Shown one piece after another: positions 46,043 to 53,820 of a stretch of DNA of 64,000 bases; the first letter of the stretch is position 1, and the number at the start of each line of letters is the position of its first letter. The DNA comes from a bacterium HR11. Its GTDB lineage: Bacteria; Acidobacteriota; HRBIN11. Both the position numbers and the translations under genes were made by a program. The stretch lies in assembly GCA_002898535.1 (NCBI GenBank), contig BEHN01000008.1, positions 41,949 to 105,948 of the forward strand, read 5' to 3'. The notes under the pieces were generated by a model, which saw nothing but the letters and a program-made list of their open reading frames with translations, was not told the DNA's origin and did no database searches.

Positions 46043-46755
46043 AGGCCGTCTTCTTTGACTTTGTCGGGACCCTGGCCTTCGTCGAACCCGACGTCGGGAC
46101 CGTTTATGCCGACGTGGCCCGGGCCTTCGGCCTCGGCCTGGAGGCGGCGGCCGTCGGACGGGCTTTCGCCAAGCTCTTCCCCCGCCGTCCGCCCCTGGCC
46201 TTTCCCCGAGACCTGCCCGACGACGCCCGGCGGGCCGCCGAATTCGCCTGGTGGCGGGCCGTCGTCGCCGACACCCTCCGGGCCTGCGGCACCCCCCTCC
46301 GACGAAAGGACCATTTCGACGCCTATTTCGCCGCCCTCTACGAGACATTCGCCACGCCGGCCGTCTGGCGGCTCGACCCGGCCGCCCTCGAGGTCCTGAA
46401 GACGCTTCGGCAGAAGGGCCTCCGTACAGGCGTCGTCTCGAACTTCGACGGTCGCCTGCCGGTCCTGCTCGAGCGGCTCGGCCTGGGGCCTTGGCTCGAC
46501 GTCGTCGTGTACTCGTCGGCCGTCGGGTCGGCCAAGCCGGAGGCTACTATCTTCCTCGAGGCCTGCCGCCGGGCGGGCGTCGCCCCCGCCGAGGCCCTTC
46601 ACGTCGGCGACGACCCGGACCTCGACTACCGGGGCGCCCGTCGGGCGGGCCTGCAGGCCCGCTGGCGCATTCATGGCGACGCGCCGACCGCCCCAGATAT
46701 CCCCGCCGCCGACCGCCTTCAAGACCTGAGGGAAGTCCTCCGGGGGCTGGCCTAA
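46033..46755 (+). CDS. HAD-superfamily hydrolase (HDHD3/REG-2-like)
   Basis: A 240-residue haloacid-dehalogenase-fold phosphatase. Motif I reads FFDFVGTL: the nucleophile Asp is present, but the second (acid/base) Asp is replaced by Val, as happens in REG-2/HDHD3-like members. Motif II is VVSNFDG, motif III Lys is in GSAKPEATIF, and motif IV is VGDDPDLDYRGA. A helical cap lies at about 20-95. Substrate unknown; activity may be weak or shifted. It overlaps smpB by 10 bases and closes that operon. An AGACGCCG/CGGCGTCT inverted repeat (46755-46802) follows its stop. Confidence 0.85.
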   Translation: MAVKAVFFDFVGTLAFVEPDVGTVYADVARAFGLGLEAAAVGRAFAKLFPRRPPLAFPRDLPDDARRAAEFAWWRAVVADTLRACGTPLRRKDHFDAYFAALYETFATPAVWRLDPAALEVLKTLRQKGLRTGVVSNFDGRLPVLLERLGLGPWLDVVVYSSAVGSAKPEATIFLEACRRAGVAPAEALHVGDDPDLDYRGARRAGLQARWRIHGDAPTAPDIPAADRLQDLREVLRGLA

Positions 46756-46995
46756 GACGCCGTCCCCCTTACCTCGGAACGGCGGCAGGGATGCCGGCGT
46801 CTCGGGAGGACCGTACAGTGGGAACACTACTGGATGATCGGACCCCGCTCCGTCAGCCGTAAGGTCTCAAGTCCCCGGGACCGGGCCGAAGGATGGGGAC
46901 GACCAGACGCCCCGCTTCATCCTCACGACCTTTTCAAGGGCCACCCGGTTCTTTGTGGGTGTGCCATGCGTATGCCTCTCTGCTGTCGGGTGGGG

Positions 46996-47904
46996 TTAGA
47001 CCGCGAGGCTCATCAGACGCTGGCGAGCCAGCTCGACATAGGCCGGGTCGATTTCGTAGCCGACGAAGCGGCGACCGGCCCGGCGGGCGGCGACGGCCGT
47101 CGTCCCGCTCCCCATGAAGGGGTCGAGGATGACCTCGCCCTCAAACGTGTAAAGCTGGATGAGGCGGTAGGGAAGCTCGACGGGGAAGGGTGCCGGGTGG
47201 CTGACCCTGGAGGCCCGTTCGGCCGGGAACCGCCAGACGCTCTTCGTGAATTCCAGAAACTCGTCCCGACAGATGGTCGCCCGACGCCCGTAGGGATTCG
47301 GGCGTCGAAAGGTCTGTTTGCAGAAAACGAGGATGTATTCATGGGTGTCCCTCAGGGTCGGATTCCGAGGCGAGCACCAGCTTCCCCAGGCCGTAGAAGG
47401 ACTGGCGCTGGCGGCCTTGTCCCAGATGATTTCCCCCCGCATGAGGAACCCCAACTCCAGCATGTCTTGAATGATGAAGGCATGCAGAGGCAGGTAGGGC
47501 CGCCGTCCGAAATTGGCCAGGTTCAGGCAGGCGCGCCCGCCGGGGACGAGCACGCGATAGACTTCGGTCATGACCCGTCGGAGAAAGGCTCGGTACTCGT
47601 CCAGCGTGAGATCTGCGTCATAAGTCTTGCCGACATTGTAAGGCGGCGACGTGACCATCAGGTGGACCGAGGCGTCGGGGAGCTCGTCCATCTGCTCGGC
47701 GCTTTTACAGAAGATACGGTCCACGCACGGCGGGGGTAAGGGCGCCTCGACATAAGGGACGCGGATTTCTTTCGGCAGGCCCTCGTAGAGGCGGCGGCCG
47801 TAAAAGGGCGAGGCGTCATGGGAGACGCGGCCTGGCGTGCCGAAGGCGCTCGTCGTCGTGCCTCGCTTTTTTCGTCCCCTTACTGTCCCCATGGTCCCAT
47901 TCAC
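46996..47904 (-). CDS. DNA amino-methyltransferase (N4-C or N6-A, beta-type)
   Basis: A 302-residue DNA methylase. Motif IV TSPPYNVG (about 82-89) precedes motif I DPFMGSGTTAVAA (about 258-270), the order of the beta group; TSPPY favours N4-cytosine methylation but N6-adenine cannot be excluded. The middle (about 140-230) is the target-recognition region. The start is a GTG at 47904 overlapping the stop of the chalcone-isomerase-like gene (GTGA); an ATG four codons later is an alternative. There is no restriction endonuclease next to it, so it looks solitary. Confidence 0.88.
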   Translation of the reverse strand: MNGTMGTVRGRKKRGTTTSAFGTPGRVSHDASPFYGRRLYEGLPKEIRVPYVEAPLPPPCVDRIFCKSAEQMDELPDASVHLMVTSPPYNVGKTYDADLTLDEYRAFLRRVMTEVYRVLVPGGRACLNLANFGRRPYLPLHAFIIQDMLELGFLMRGEIIWDKAASASPSTAWGSWCSPRNPTLRDTHEYILVFCKQTFRRPNPYGRRATICRDEFLEFTKSVWRFPAERASRVSHPAPFPVELPYRLIQLYTFEGEVILDPFMGSGTTAVAARRAGRRFVGYEIDPAYVELARQRLMSLAV

Positions 47905-48566
47905 GGGCCGGCCGTCCGGGCCGGGAGGTCCTTCAGGAGGCTGGCCCGGATGTCGGGCGAGACCGGTTGAGCGCCCAGCCAGATGCCGGCGACGGCCCGG
48001 GCCAGCGAGGGGTCGGCGATCCGCACGGCCGGCCGCTCGGCGAACTGCAGGGTGACGTTCCCCTCGGCGTCCAGCCAGACGCGGATCTCCTGACCCTTGG
48101 CGATGTCGTAGCCGACGGCGTTCAGGAACTGCTGGACGCTCGGGGCCGACTCGGGAAAGCCCCCGCCGGGCCAGTTCTTCCGCAGACCCTCCCGGAAGGC
48201 CTCGACGATGTTGTCCTTCCCGACGTCACGGACAAACTGCAGGACGAAGCCTCGATGGACGCCCCCCTCGATGAGCAGGCGGGCGGCCTCGTCGGCCGAG
48301 AGCTTCCGGCCGCCGGCCCGCTGGCGGAGTCCGTCCAGGTCCACGTACAGGCACATGCCGTAGACCTTGAAGACGAGCCGCTTCCGCACGGCCGTCCCGA
48401 CGCACTGGACGGTCGGCTGACCGGCCTCGTCCAAGAAGGGCCGCTGGGCCGGAAACTTCGTACCCGTCGCCGGCTCCGTGACTTCTTGAGCCGAAAGGGA
48501 CGAGACGACGCCCCCGCCGAGGACCCCAAGACCGAGAAAACAGAACAACGCCCCAAGTTGCCTCAT
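47901..48566 (-). CDS. Exported chalcone-isomerase-like protein
   Basis: A 221-residue protein with a signal peptide (about 1-26) and a chalcone isomerase-like fold: TVQCVGTAVRKRLVFKVYGM, LYVDLDG, then LQFVRDVGKDNIVEAFREGL and GNVTLQF. Bacterial exported members (chalcone-isomerase-like family) are not flavonoid enzymes and may bind fatty acids or similar ligands. A GAGGAGGG site precedes the ATG at 48566. The stop overlaps the methyltransferase start, an odd pairing that suggests coupling without an obvious shared role. Confidence 0.85.
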   Translation of the reverse strand: MRQLGALFCFLGLGVLGGGVVSSLSAQEVTEPATGTKFPAQRPFLDEAGQPTVQCVGTAVRKRLVFKVYGMCLYVDLDGLRQRAGGRKLSADEAARLLIEGGVHRGFVLQFVRDVGKDNIVEAFREGLRKNWPGGGFPESAPSVQQFLNAVGYDIAKGQEIRVWLDAEGNVTLQFAERPAVRIADPSLARAVAGIWLGAQPVSPDIRASLLKDLPARTAGP

Positions 48567-48852
48567 GAGACCCTCCTCGGTGTCTTCGGCAGATGAGCGG
48601 ATCGGCGATTCGGCAGATGGGCAGGTGGGGCAGGCCTCAGGCCTGGAGGCGGATGAGTCGGGAATCCAAACATGGACCGTCCCCCTATGCGGGGACCAAC
48701 GGCCCAAGTGAGATCCCCATCTAAGCAGTCGCTGTCACCGGCAGTAATCGGCCCATGACGCCCCCAATCCCTTCGGACAACCCCCGCGGGGGTGGTCCCA
48801 TCTGCCGACCTGCCCATCGGCCCACCGGCCGATTGCCGGCCTGCCTTACCGC
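48567..48852. repeat. Word repeats and GC palindromes downstream of the kinase gene
   Basis: The gap has GGCAGATGGGCAGGTG words near 48590-48640 and their mirror near 48797-48845. Between them are the hairpin CCCCTATGCGGGG (about 48684-48697) and the palindrome CCCCCGCGGGGG (48781-48792), flanked by GGAC and GGTCC. No gene is seen. Confidence 0.55.
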
Positions 48853-49818
48853 CTACTGGATTTCTCCACAGGCCGGGCACCGGACGGTGTACTCGTGGAG
48901 GACCTGAGCGCAGTTCCAGCAGTAGCGCCGTCGCTGAGCCGGTGCCGGGACCCGGACGGTCTCCGGCGGTCGGGGCAGACGGCTGGAGCGGGCCGTCCGA
49001 CGCGTCGCCGACTGAACGGCCAGGTCCAGGGCCTGGAGAAACTCGTCGGCCGTCTGAAAGCGGAGGGAGCGCTTCCGCTCGATGGCCTTCATGATGAACT
49101 GGCTAATGGTGACCGGGACCCGGTCGGGCCACAATTGATGAGGCGTCATGCACTGACCCTGTAGGATCTTTTGCTTCAGGAGCACGAAGTTGACGTCAAA
49201 ATAGGGGAGCTGGCCGGTGACCATCTCATACAGGACGACGCCCATCGAGTAAATGTCCGAGGCGAAGGTCGCCTTGCCCTCGAGCTGTTCCGGGGCCATA
49301 TACGGCGGGCTCCCGATGACGGTATGGGCGTAGTCGCTGTCCTTGAGCCACTTGGCGATACCAAAGTCGGTCACCTTGACGACGCCGTCCGACCGAAGGA
49401 GGATGTTGGCCGGCCGGAGGTCCCGATGCAGGATTCGATGCTGGTGGGCAAAACGGACGGCCTCGGCGACCTGGCGGATGATGGCGACAGCCTCGGACCA
49501 GTCGAGGATATGCTCTTCGTCCAGACGCTGGGACAGGGACCGGCCCTCGACAAACTCCATGACGAAGAAAAAGAGGCCTTCGTGGGTCGTGGCGTCGATG
49601 AGCTGAACGATGTTCGGATGCTGAAGCTGAGCCAGCAGGGAGGGTTCGTACGTGAGGTACTCCCGACCCCGGTCCTGGTGATGGGGAATCTTCAGGGCCA
49701 CCCGGATGCCCGTCCGGACGTCGACGGCCTCGTAGACGGTGCCAAACCCGCCGGTCCCCACCACTTGGCGGATGCGATAGGGCCCCAACTGCTGATCTCG
49801 GGCCACCAGGAGCGTCAT
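48853..49818 (-). CDS. Eukaryotic-type Ser/Thr protein kinase with C-terminal zinc ribbon
   Basis: A 321-residue kinase. Glycine loop GTGGFGTVYEA, ATP-binding Lys in VALKIP, catalytic loop HRDLRPANILL, DFGIAK and MAPEQLEG are present. In the catalytic loop the usual Lys of HRDLKPxN is Arg. Residues about 265-295 are basic, and the end carries a zinc ribbon CWNC ... CPAC. There is no membrane segment or extracellular sensor, so it is probably cytosolic. A strong AAGGAGG site fixes the start at 49818; the earlier in-frame codons are ignored. Substrates are unknown. Confidence 0.92.
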   Translation of the reverse strand: MTLLVARDQQLGPYRIRQVVGTGGFGTVYEAVDVRTGIRVALKIPHHQDRGREYLTYEPSLLAQLQHPNIVQLIDATTHEGLFFFVMEFVEGRSLSQRLDEEHILDWSEAVAIIRQVAEAVRFAHQHRILHRDLRPANILLRSDGVVKVTDFGIAKWLKDSDYAHTVIGSPPYMAPEQLEGKATFASDIYSMGVVLYEMVTGQLPYFDVNFVLLKQKILQGQCMTPHQLWPDRVPVTISQFIMKAIERKRSLRFQTADEFLQALDLAVQSATRRTARSSRLPRPPETVRVPAPAQRRRYCWNCAQVLHEYTVRCPACGEIQ

Positions 49819-50207
49819 CGGCCTCCTTCCCTGTCGGACCCGTCCGTACCACGTGGCTTCCCATGATACGAGTCGGCCGACGCTAAGGCAAGGCCGGTGA
49901 GGTCTGACCATGAGGCTGACACCGGCATGACGGCCGGTTCTCTAAAGTGGACACCGGGATGACTCCCGGTTCATGCGGTCGACACCGCCATCCCTGGCGG
50001 TGTTCGGATGGGATGGACGCCGCCATGACTGGCGGCGCCGGGACAGGGGGACGCCGGGATGACTCCCGGCGTTCGGAGGTCAGAGACTCGCAGGCCACAG
50101 GCCTACGTTCCTCCCGTAGGCGGGACGCCTGCCCGGGGGGAGGCATGAAGGCAGGCACAAGGCCTGCCCCTATCCCCGACCTGCCCATCTGCCGACTGCC
50201 GACCTCT
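49819..50207. repeat. Array of covarying hairpins with an ATGACT loop, plus further nested hairpins
   Basis: Five hairpins follow each other at steps of 31-35 bases. Stems and loops: ACCGGC (49921) loop ATGACG; ACCGGG (49953) loop ATGACT; ACACCGCC (49982) loop ATCCCT; CGCCGCC (50018) loop ATGACT; ACGCCGGG (50051) loop ATGACT. Each stem is perfectly matched by its 3' arm. Then come AGGCC/GGCCT (50091-50103), CCTACG/CGTAGG (50102-50120) and GCCTGCC/GGCAGGC (50127-50156); the last arm can also pair with GCCTGCC at 50162-50168. GGCAGATG words follow. No gene is seen. Confidence 0.85.
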
Positions 50208-52247
50208 CTATCTATGGGGTCGGGCGCTTCCGGCCGGACGGGACGAGGGTCGAGAGCCGCCCCGACGCTCGGACCCGGAAGAACGCTCTCCACCGGATGG
50301 AGTAGACCGAACGCCGGAAGGCCGCTCGACCCGTTCGGGGACTCGATAGTCGGGCGCGCGCGGCGCCGGGGCCGGACGCGTCCACTGGCGGATGCCTTCC
50401 ATCAGCCGGTGGATCGGATTCTCTTCACGCGGGGTCGGGTTTTCGCGAGGCCCGGGCCGGGGTCGATACCTTTCGGCCGACGGCTCGGACTGTTGCGACT
50501 CCGTCGATTCGTCCCACGAGGGCCGCGGTCGGGGGACCCGACTCGGCTCAGACCACTCGGGGACCGGCAGGCCCCGCGGCGGCGTCCGTCGGTCCCACGA
50601 GTCAGACGGCGCAGGTTGAGGCTCCGGGGGGCGATGCTCGTAAGGGCGGTCGTCCCAGCGGTCGTCCCGCTCCGGTCGGTTCGGCGAACGTCGGGTCGGA
50701 GCGGGCCGCCGGGACTCGGCCGGCGGGGATTCCCAGGCCGGCTCCGGGACAGGCCGGGGGAGCGGCCGGTAGGCGCGACCCGGCGACCGATCTACGTCCG
50801 GTGCTCGCGGCACCGGCCGAGCCGAGGTCGGTCCGGCCCCACCCCCCGATTCGGCGACGCCGTCCCGGGGTCGGACCTTCACCAGGGGAATCGGGTGAGT
50901 CGGCTCCAAGCGCGGCCCGGCGACCCGCCATCCGGCCCGTTGGACCTGCTCCGGCCGCACGAGGCCGAGTTCCCAGGGGGGCTTCAAGGCCGGCCGGACG
51001 GCGTGCTCCGGGATCTGGACGGCCGTCAGGCGGTCCTTCACGCGATACCGGACGACCGGATGGCCCAGGAGGTAGCGGTTTTCCACGAACACCCAGGGCC
51101 GACCCCAGGCGTCCCAGTAGCTGACCGGGAAGAAGACGTTGACCTGGACGTGCGTGTGAACGATCGTCAGCGGACGGTCGAAGACCGTCAGGGGGCACCA
51201 CCCGACGTAAGGCCCGAAGTCGTACCAGACGACCCAGGCGAACCGGAAGACGGGCCGGGGAATCCAGATCCAGCCCCACGTCCAGTCGAAGTACCACCAG
51301 CCGTAGTGGTGGGTGACCCAGCCCCAGGGTTCATAGGGGACCCAGACCCAGCCGCCGGCCCAGACCCAGTACCCGTTCGTGTACGGAAACCACGGGCCTT
51401 CTAAGGGCGGGAGCCATACGTATCCGTACTGGGGATGGCGTCGCCACGTTCCATACTGATAGAGTTCCGAACCCTCGTAGTACAGCTCCGGCGGCAGGTA
51501 GTCCTCCTCGGTGGACCGTCGGACGAAGGCCTGGCGACGGGCCTCGTTCCACGAATCGAATTCGTCCGACGCAAAGGTCCGGACCGGCCGCGGCTCGGGG
51601 AGGGCGTCCTCCCGGACACCCAGGACGGCCTGACCGGCCCCGATCGGGACGTTCCCCTGCGCATGGAGAAGCTCGGCCCGACCCGACTGGACCCGGACGT
51701 AAGTCCCGTTGTCGGGACTCACGTCGACCCGCACGACGGCCGGCTCCTCGACCCATACGGACACGTCCGGCGTGTCGACCCGGACGCGGACCGTCTCCGC
51801 CGTCGGCGCGTACCGCACGCCCTGCGTATCGACGAACAGGGCCCCGTCCCGGATTTGAAGCAGGACCTGGGCACCCTCCCGTTCCTCCGGTCGCAAGGCC
51901 AGGACGTTCACGGATGAGTACCGGTCGACCCGCACGAAGAGTCCGTTGCCGGCCGACAACTCGACCCGGCCCGCTTCCGTGTCCAGACGGTCGCCCTCGG
52001 CTAAGACGTCATTTAGGCTGGCCGCCTGCTCCATACCGTAGACGCGCACGATGCGGGCGCTCCCGTCCAGATACTGAATCCGTAAGACAGCTCCCCGCTC
52101 GTCCTCCGGAGCGGCGGCCCGGCCGGTCCCCAGACTCCACCCGGCCCAGAGGAGGCTCCAGAAGGCCAGGACGAGAATCCAGGCCCTGTCCCTTTTGAAC
52201 GACACCTGTCCCATCCGGTTACGACGCATGCATCCCTTGTCCATCAT
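50208..52247 (-). CDS. Exported FecR/DUF6600 protein with aromatic-rich core and Pro/Arg-rich tail
   Basis: A 679-residue exported protein (signal peptide about 18-45). A FecR-like beta region follows (about 55-205; EGDRLDTEAGRVELSAGNG). Then comes a Trp/Tyr-rich block (about 245-390) with repeated W-x-W-V-P-Y-type strings such as GYWVWAGGWVWVPYEPWGWV, the hallmark of DUF6600 proteins. The last 220 residues are Pro/Arg/Ser-rich and likely disordered. These proteins are common in Acidobacteriota and Proteobacteria with no proven function; a cell-surface role is likely. The start has GAGG eight bases upstream. Start at one of several early Met codons is uncertain. Confidence 0.8.
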   Translation of the reverse strand: MMDKGCMRRNRMGQVSFKRDRAWILVLAFWSLLWAGWSLGTGRAAAPEDERGAVLRIQYLDGSARIVRVYGMEQAASLNDVLAEGDRLDTEAGRVELSAGNGLFVRVDRYSSVNVLALRPEEREGAQVLLQIRDGALFVDTQGVRYAPTAETVRVRVDTPDVSVWVEEPAVVRVDVSPDNGTYVRVQSGRAELLHAQGNVPIGAGQAVLGVREDALPEPRPVRTFASDEFDSWNEARRQAFVRRSTEEDYLPPELYYEGSELYQYGTWRRHPQYGYVWLPPLEGPWFPYTNGYWVWAGGWVWVPYEPWGWVTHHYGWWYFDWTWGWIWIPRPVFRFAWVVWYDFGPYVGWCPLTVFDRPLTIVHTHVQVNVFFPVSYWDAWGRPWVFVENRYLLGHPVVRYRVKDRLTAVQIPEHAVRPALKPPWELGLVRPEQVQRAGWRVAGPRLEPTHPIPLVKVRPRDGVAESGGGAGPTSARPVPRAPDVDRSPGRAYRPLPRPVPEPAWESPPAESRRPAPTRRSPNRPERDDRWDDRPYEHRPPEPQPAPSDSWDRRTPPRGLPVPEWSEPSRVPRPRPSWDESTESQQSEPSAERYRPRPGPRENPTPREENPIHRLMEGIRQWTRPAPAPRAPDYRVPERVERPSGVRSTPSGGERSSGSERRGGSRPSSRPAGSARPHR

Positions 52248-52910
52248 GGCCCGTCCTCAAGGTCATGGGTCTCAGGCGTCGGAGACCGGTCCCGAATGCG
52301 CCCGAAAGTGCCTCGACGCCCAAGGCGTCCAGCAGGGTTGTATCAAAAACGGTGCCACAGACTATATGGAAGACCATAGACCCCAGACTATAGACCTAAC
52401 AGAGCCGTTCGGTTCGTGAGAATGGCGTCGGAACGACCTTGCCCGACGCCCGGGAAGCACGGTTTTTCAAAGGGACGAGTAACCCGGCCAGCCGATGGGC
52501 CGTTTTTCATCCCAGCCCCGCTCGCCCAAGAGCGGGGTTATTTCGTCTCAAGCCCGCTCGCCCGAGCGGGGTCGCGGCCATCCGGCCGCCCGGCCGTCGG
52601 GGAGGGGACGAGCCACGGCCCCGGGCCGATGGGCCGGTCGGGGGTTCGGGAAGCCGGCAGTTCGGGAGTTCGGGAATTCGGACATCGGGAGGCCGGCCGG
52701 GGGAGGGGATGAGGCCTTTCGGCCGGAGCCGGCGGTCGGCGACAGGAGGCGGCGATGGGGGCCCTCCCTGCCGACGGCCCATCCGCCGGATGCCGGAAAC
52801 GTCGGCCTTCTCCCAGGGTCGGCCGGGCCGAGTCGATCCAGAGGCTCACGGACCGAAGGGTTATGCTCACGCCTACAACCGTCTGCAGGCCATGGTCTAC
52901 GGTCTGGGGT
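52248..52910. repeat. Composite repeat region with twin GC hairpins
   Basis: No gene is seen. Short GGTCTATGG words (52368-52397), a family-A unit (52399-52484), twin hairpins CCCCGCTC/GAGCGGGG (52516-52537) and CCCGCTC/GAGCGGG (52553-52570), GGGAGTTC words (52640-52690), part of module H (52688-52759), a strongly diverged inverted family-A end (about 52795-52850, ending CGGACCGAAGG), and GGTCTATGG words again (52885-52925). Confidence 0.7.
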
Positions 52911-53603
52911 CTATGGTCCATGGTCGGCCAGGTCCCAAGCTTCCGTCAGGAGGTTCCAGGTCCACTGTCGGTTGTCGGCCCGGTCGAGGGAAAAGTTGTC
53001 CCAGAACACGCACGTCCCGACCGCCATCCAGCGGCCCCGACCCCAGGGGCGCTCGGCCGCCAGCACGGGAACGTTGCCCGACGAAGCCACGGCCGTGGAC
53101 TCGCCGACGACGATGGGTCGAGCCGTCGGGTCCGTCAGGCGGATCGAGCACGGACAGGGGAGGACCAGCCGGCGGACCCCCGTGGCGTACCGCAGGACCC
53201 GTCGGGTCACGACCAGGTAGGGGTCGCGGCCCAGGTTGTGCCGGGGGTCCGTCACGACGTCGGCTTCCAGGACCAGGCCGACCGGTCGGAAGAGGGCGTT
53301 CAGGACGTCGGCGACGCCGTCCTCGTTCTGATAATAACCCAAGCCGATCACGACGGCGCCCGCCTCGACCCGGTCCTGGAGGGCTTGAATCTCACGGTCT
53401 TGGAAGGGGATTTCCGGATAGTTGAGGATGATGCCGTCGTACTCCAGCAGGCGGGCGAAGTCCGGCACGATATCGACCTGGAGGCCCCTATCGTGCAGGA
53501 AGGCTTGGAGCCGGCTAAAGTAGTAGTGGTCGGCCAGGGTGAACTCACCGTGGGACGTACTCCAGGCCCATCGTCGCAGCATAGGGACCGCCCGGATCGG
53601 CAT
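52911..53603 (-). CDS. Glutamine-amidotransferase-like domain protein of unknown function
   Basis: A 230-residue protein with alternating beta/alpha pattern: DHYYFSRLQAFLHDRG, then VDIVPDFARLLEYDGIILNY, then VEAGAVVIGLGYYQ and GRWMAVGTCVFWDNF. This is the look of class-I GATase-like domains found in DUF4350 or ThuA-type proteins, which lack catalytic Cys and may bind small ligands. No signal peptide is evident. The start is uncertain: Met at 53603 and 53582 are both possible and neither has a ribosome site. The 3' end lies in GGTCTATGG repeat words. Confidence 0.55.
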   Translation of the reverse strand: MPIRAVPMLRRWAWSTSHGEFTLADHYYFSRLQAFLHDRGLQVDIVPDFARLLEYDGIILNYPEIPFQDREIQALQDRVEAGAVVIGLGYYQNEDGVADVLNALFRPVGLVLEADVVTDPRHNLGRDPYLVVTRRVLRYATGVRRLVLPCPCSIRLTDPTARPIVVGESTAVASSGNVPVLAAERPWGRGRWMAVGTCVFWDNFSLDRADNRQWTWNLLTEAWDLADHGP

Positions 53604-53820
53604 CGAATTTGCTAACTTAAGATCGGGCCGAGGAGACCCCAAGGCAAGATGAGGGATGAGGTCCCAGGTATCAGAGGCCGGGTCCCGAGAACTGTCTTAC
53701 GCCGAAGCATTTCAAGGCGGGCGGTCGGGTCGGCCGTAGAGAGCCCTGGGGTCCGTAGTCCTTTGGAAGGGGGCCCGGTACCAAGTACCTGAGACCCCAT
53801 CTCGTATCAGGAGGCATCCG

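Noticed and set aside
49921..50072. Integron attC sites or REP elements of known type for the hairpin array.
   Set aside because: attC core sites and an integrase are missing, and the changing stem with constant loop does not fit REP sequences, whose stems are conserved.
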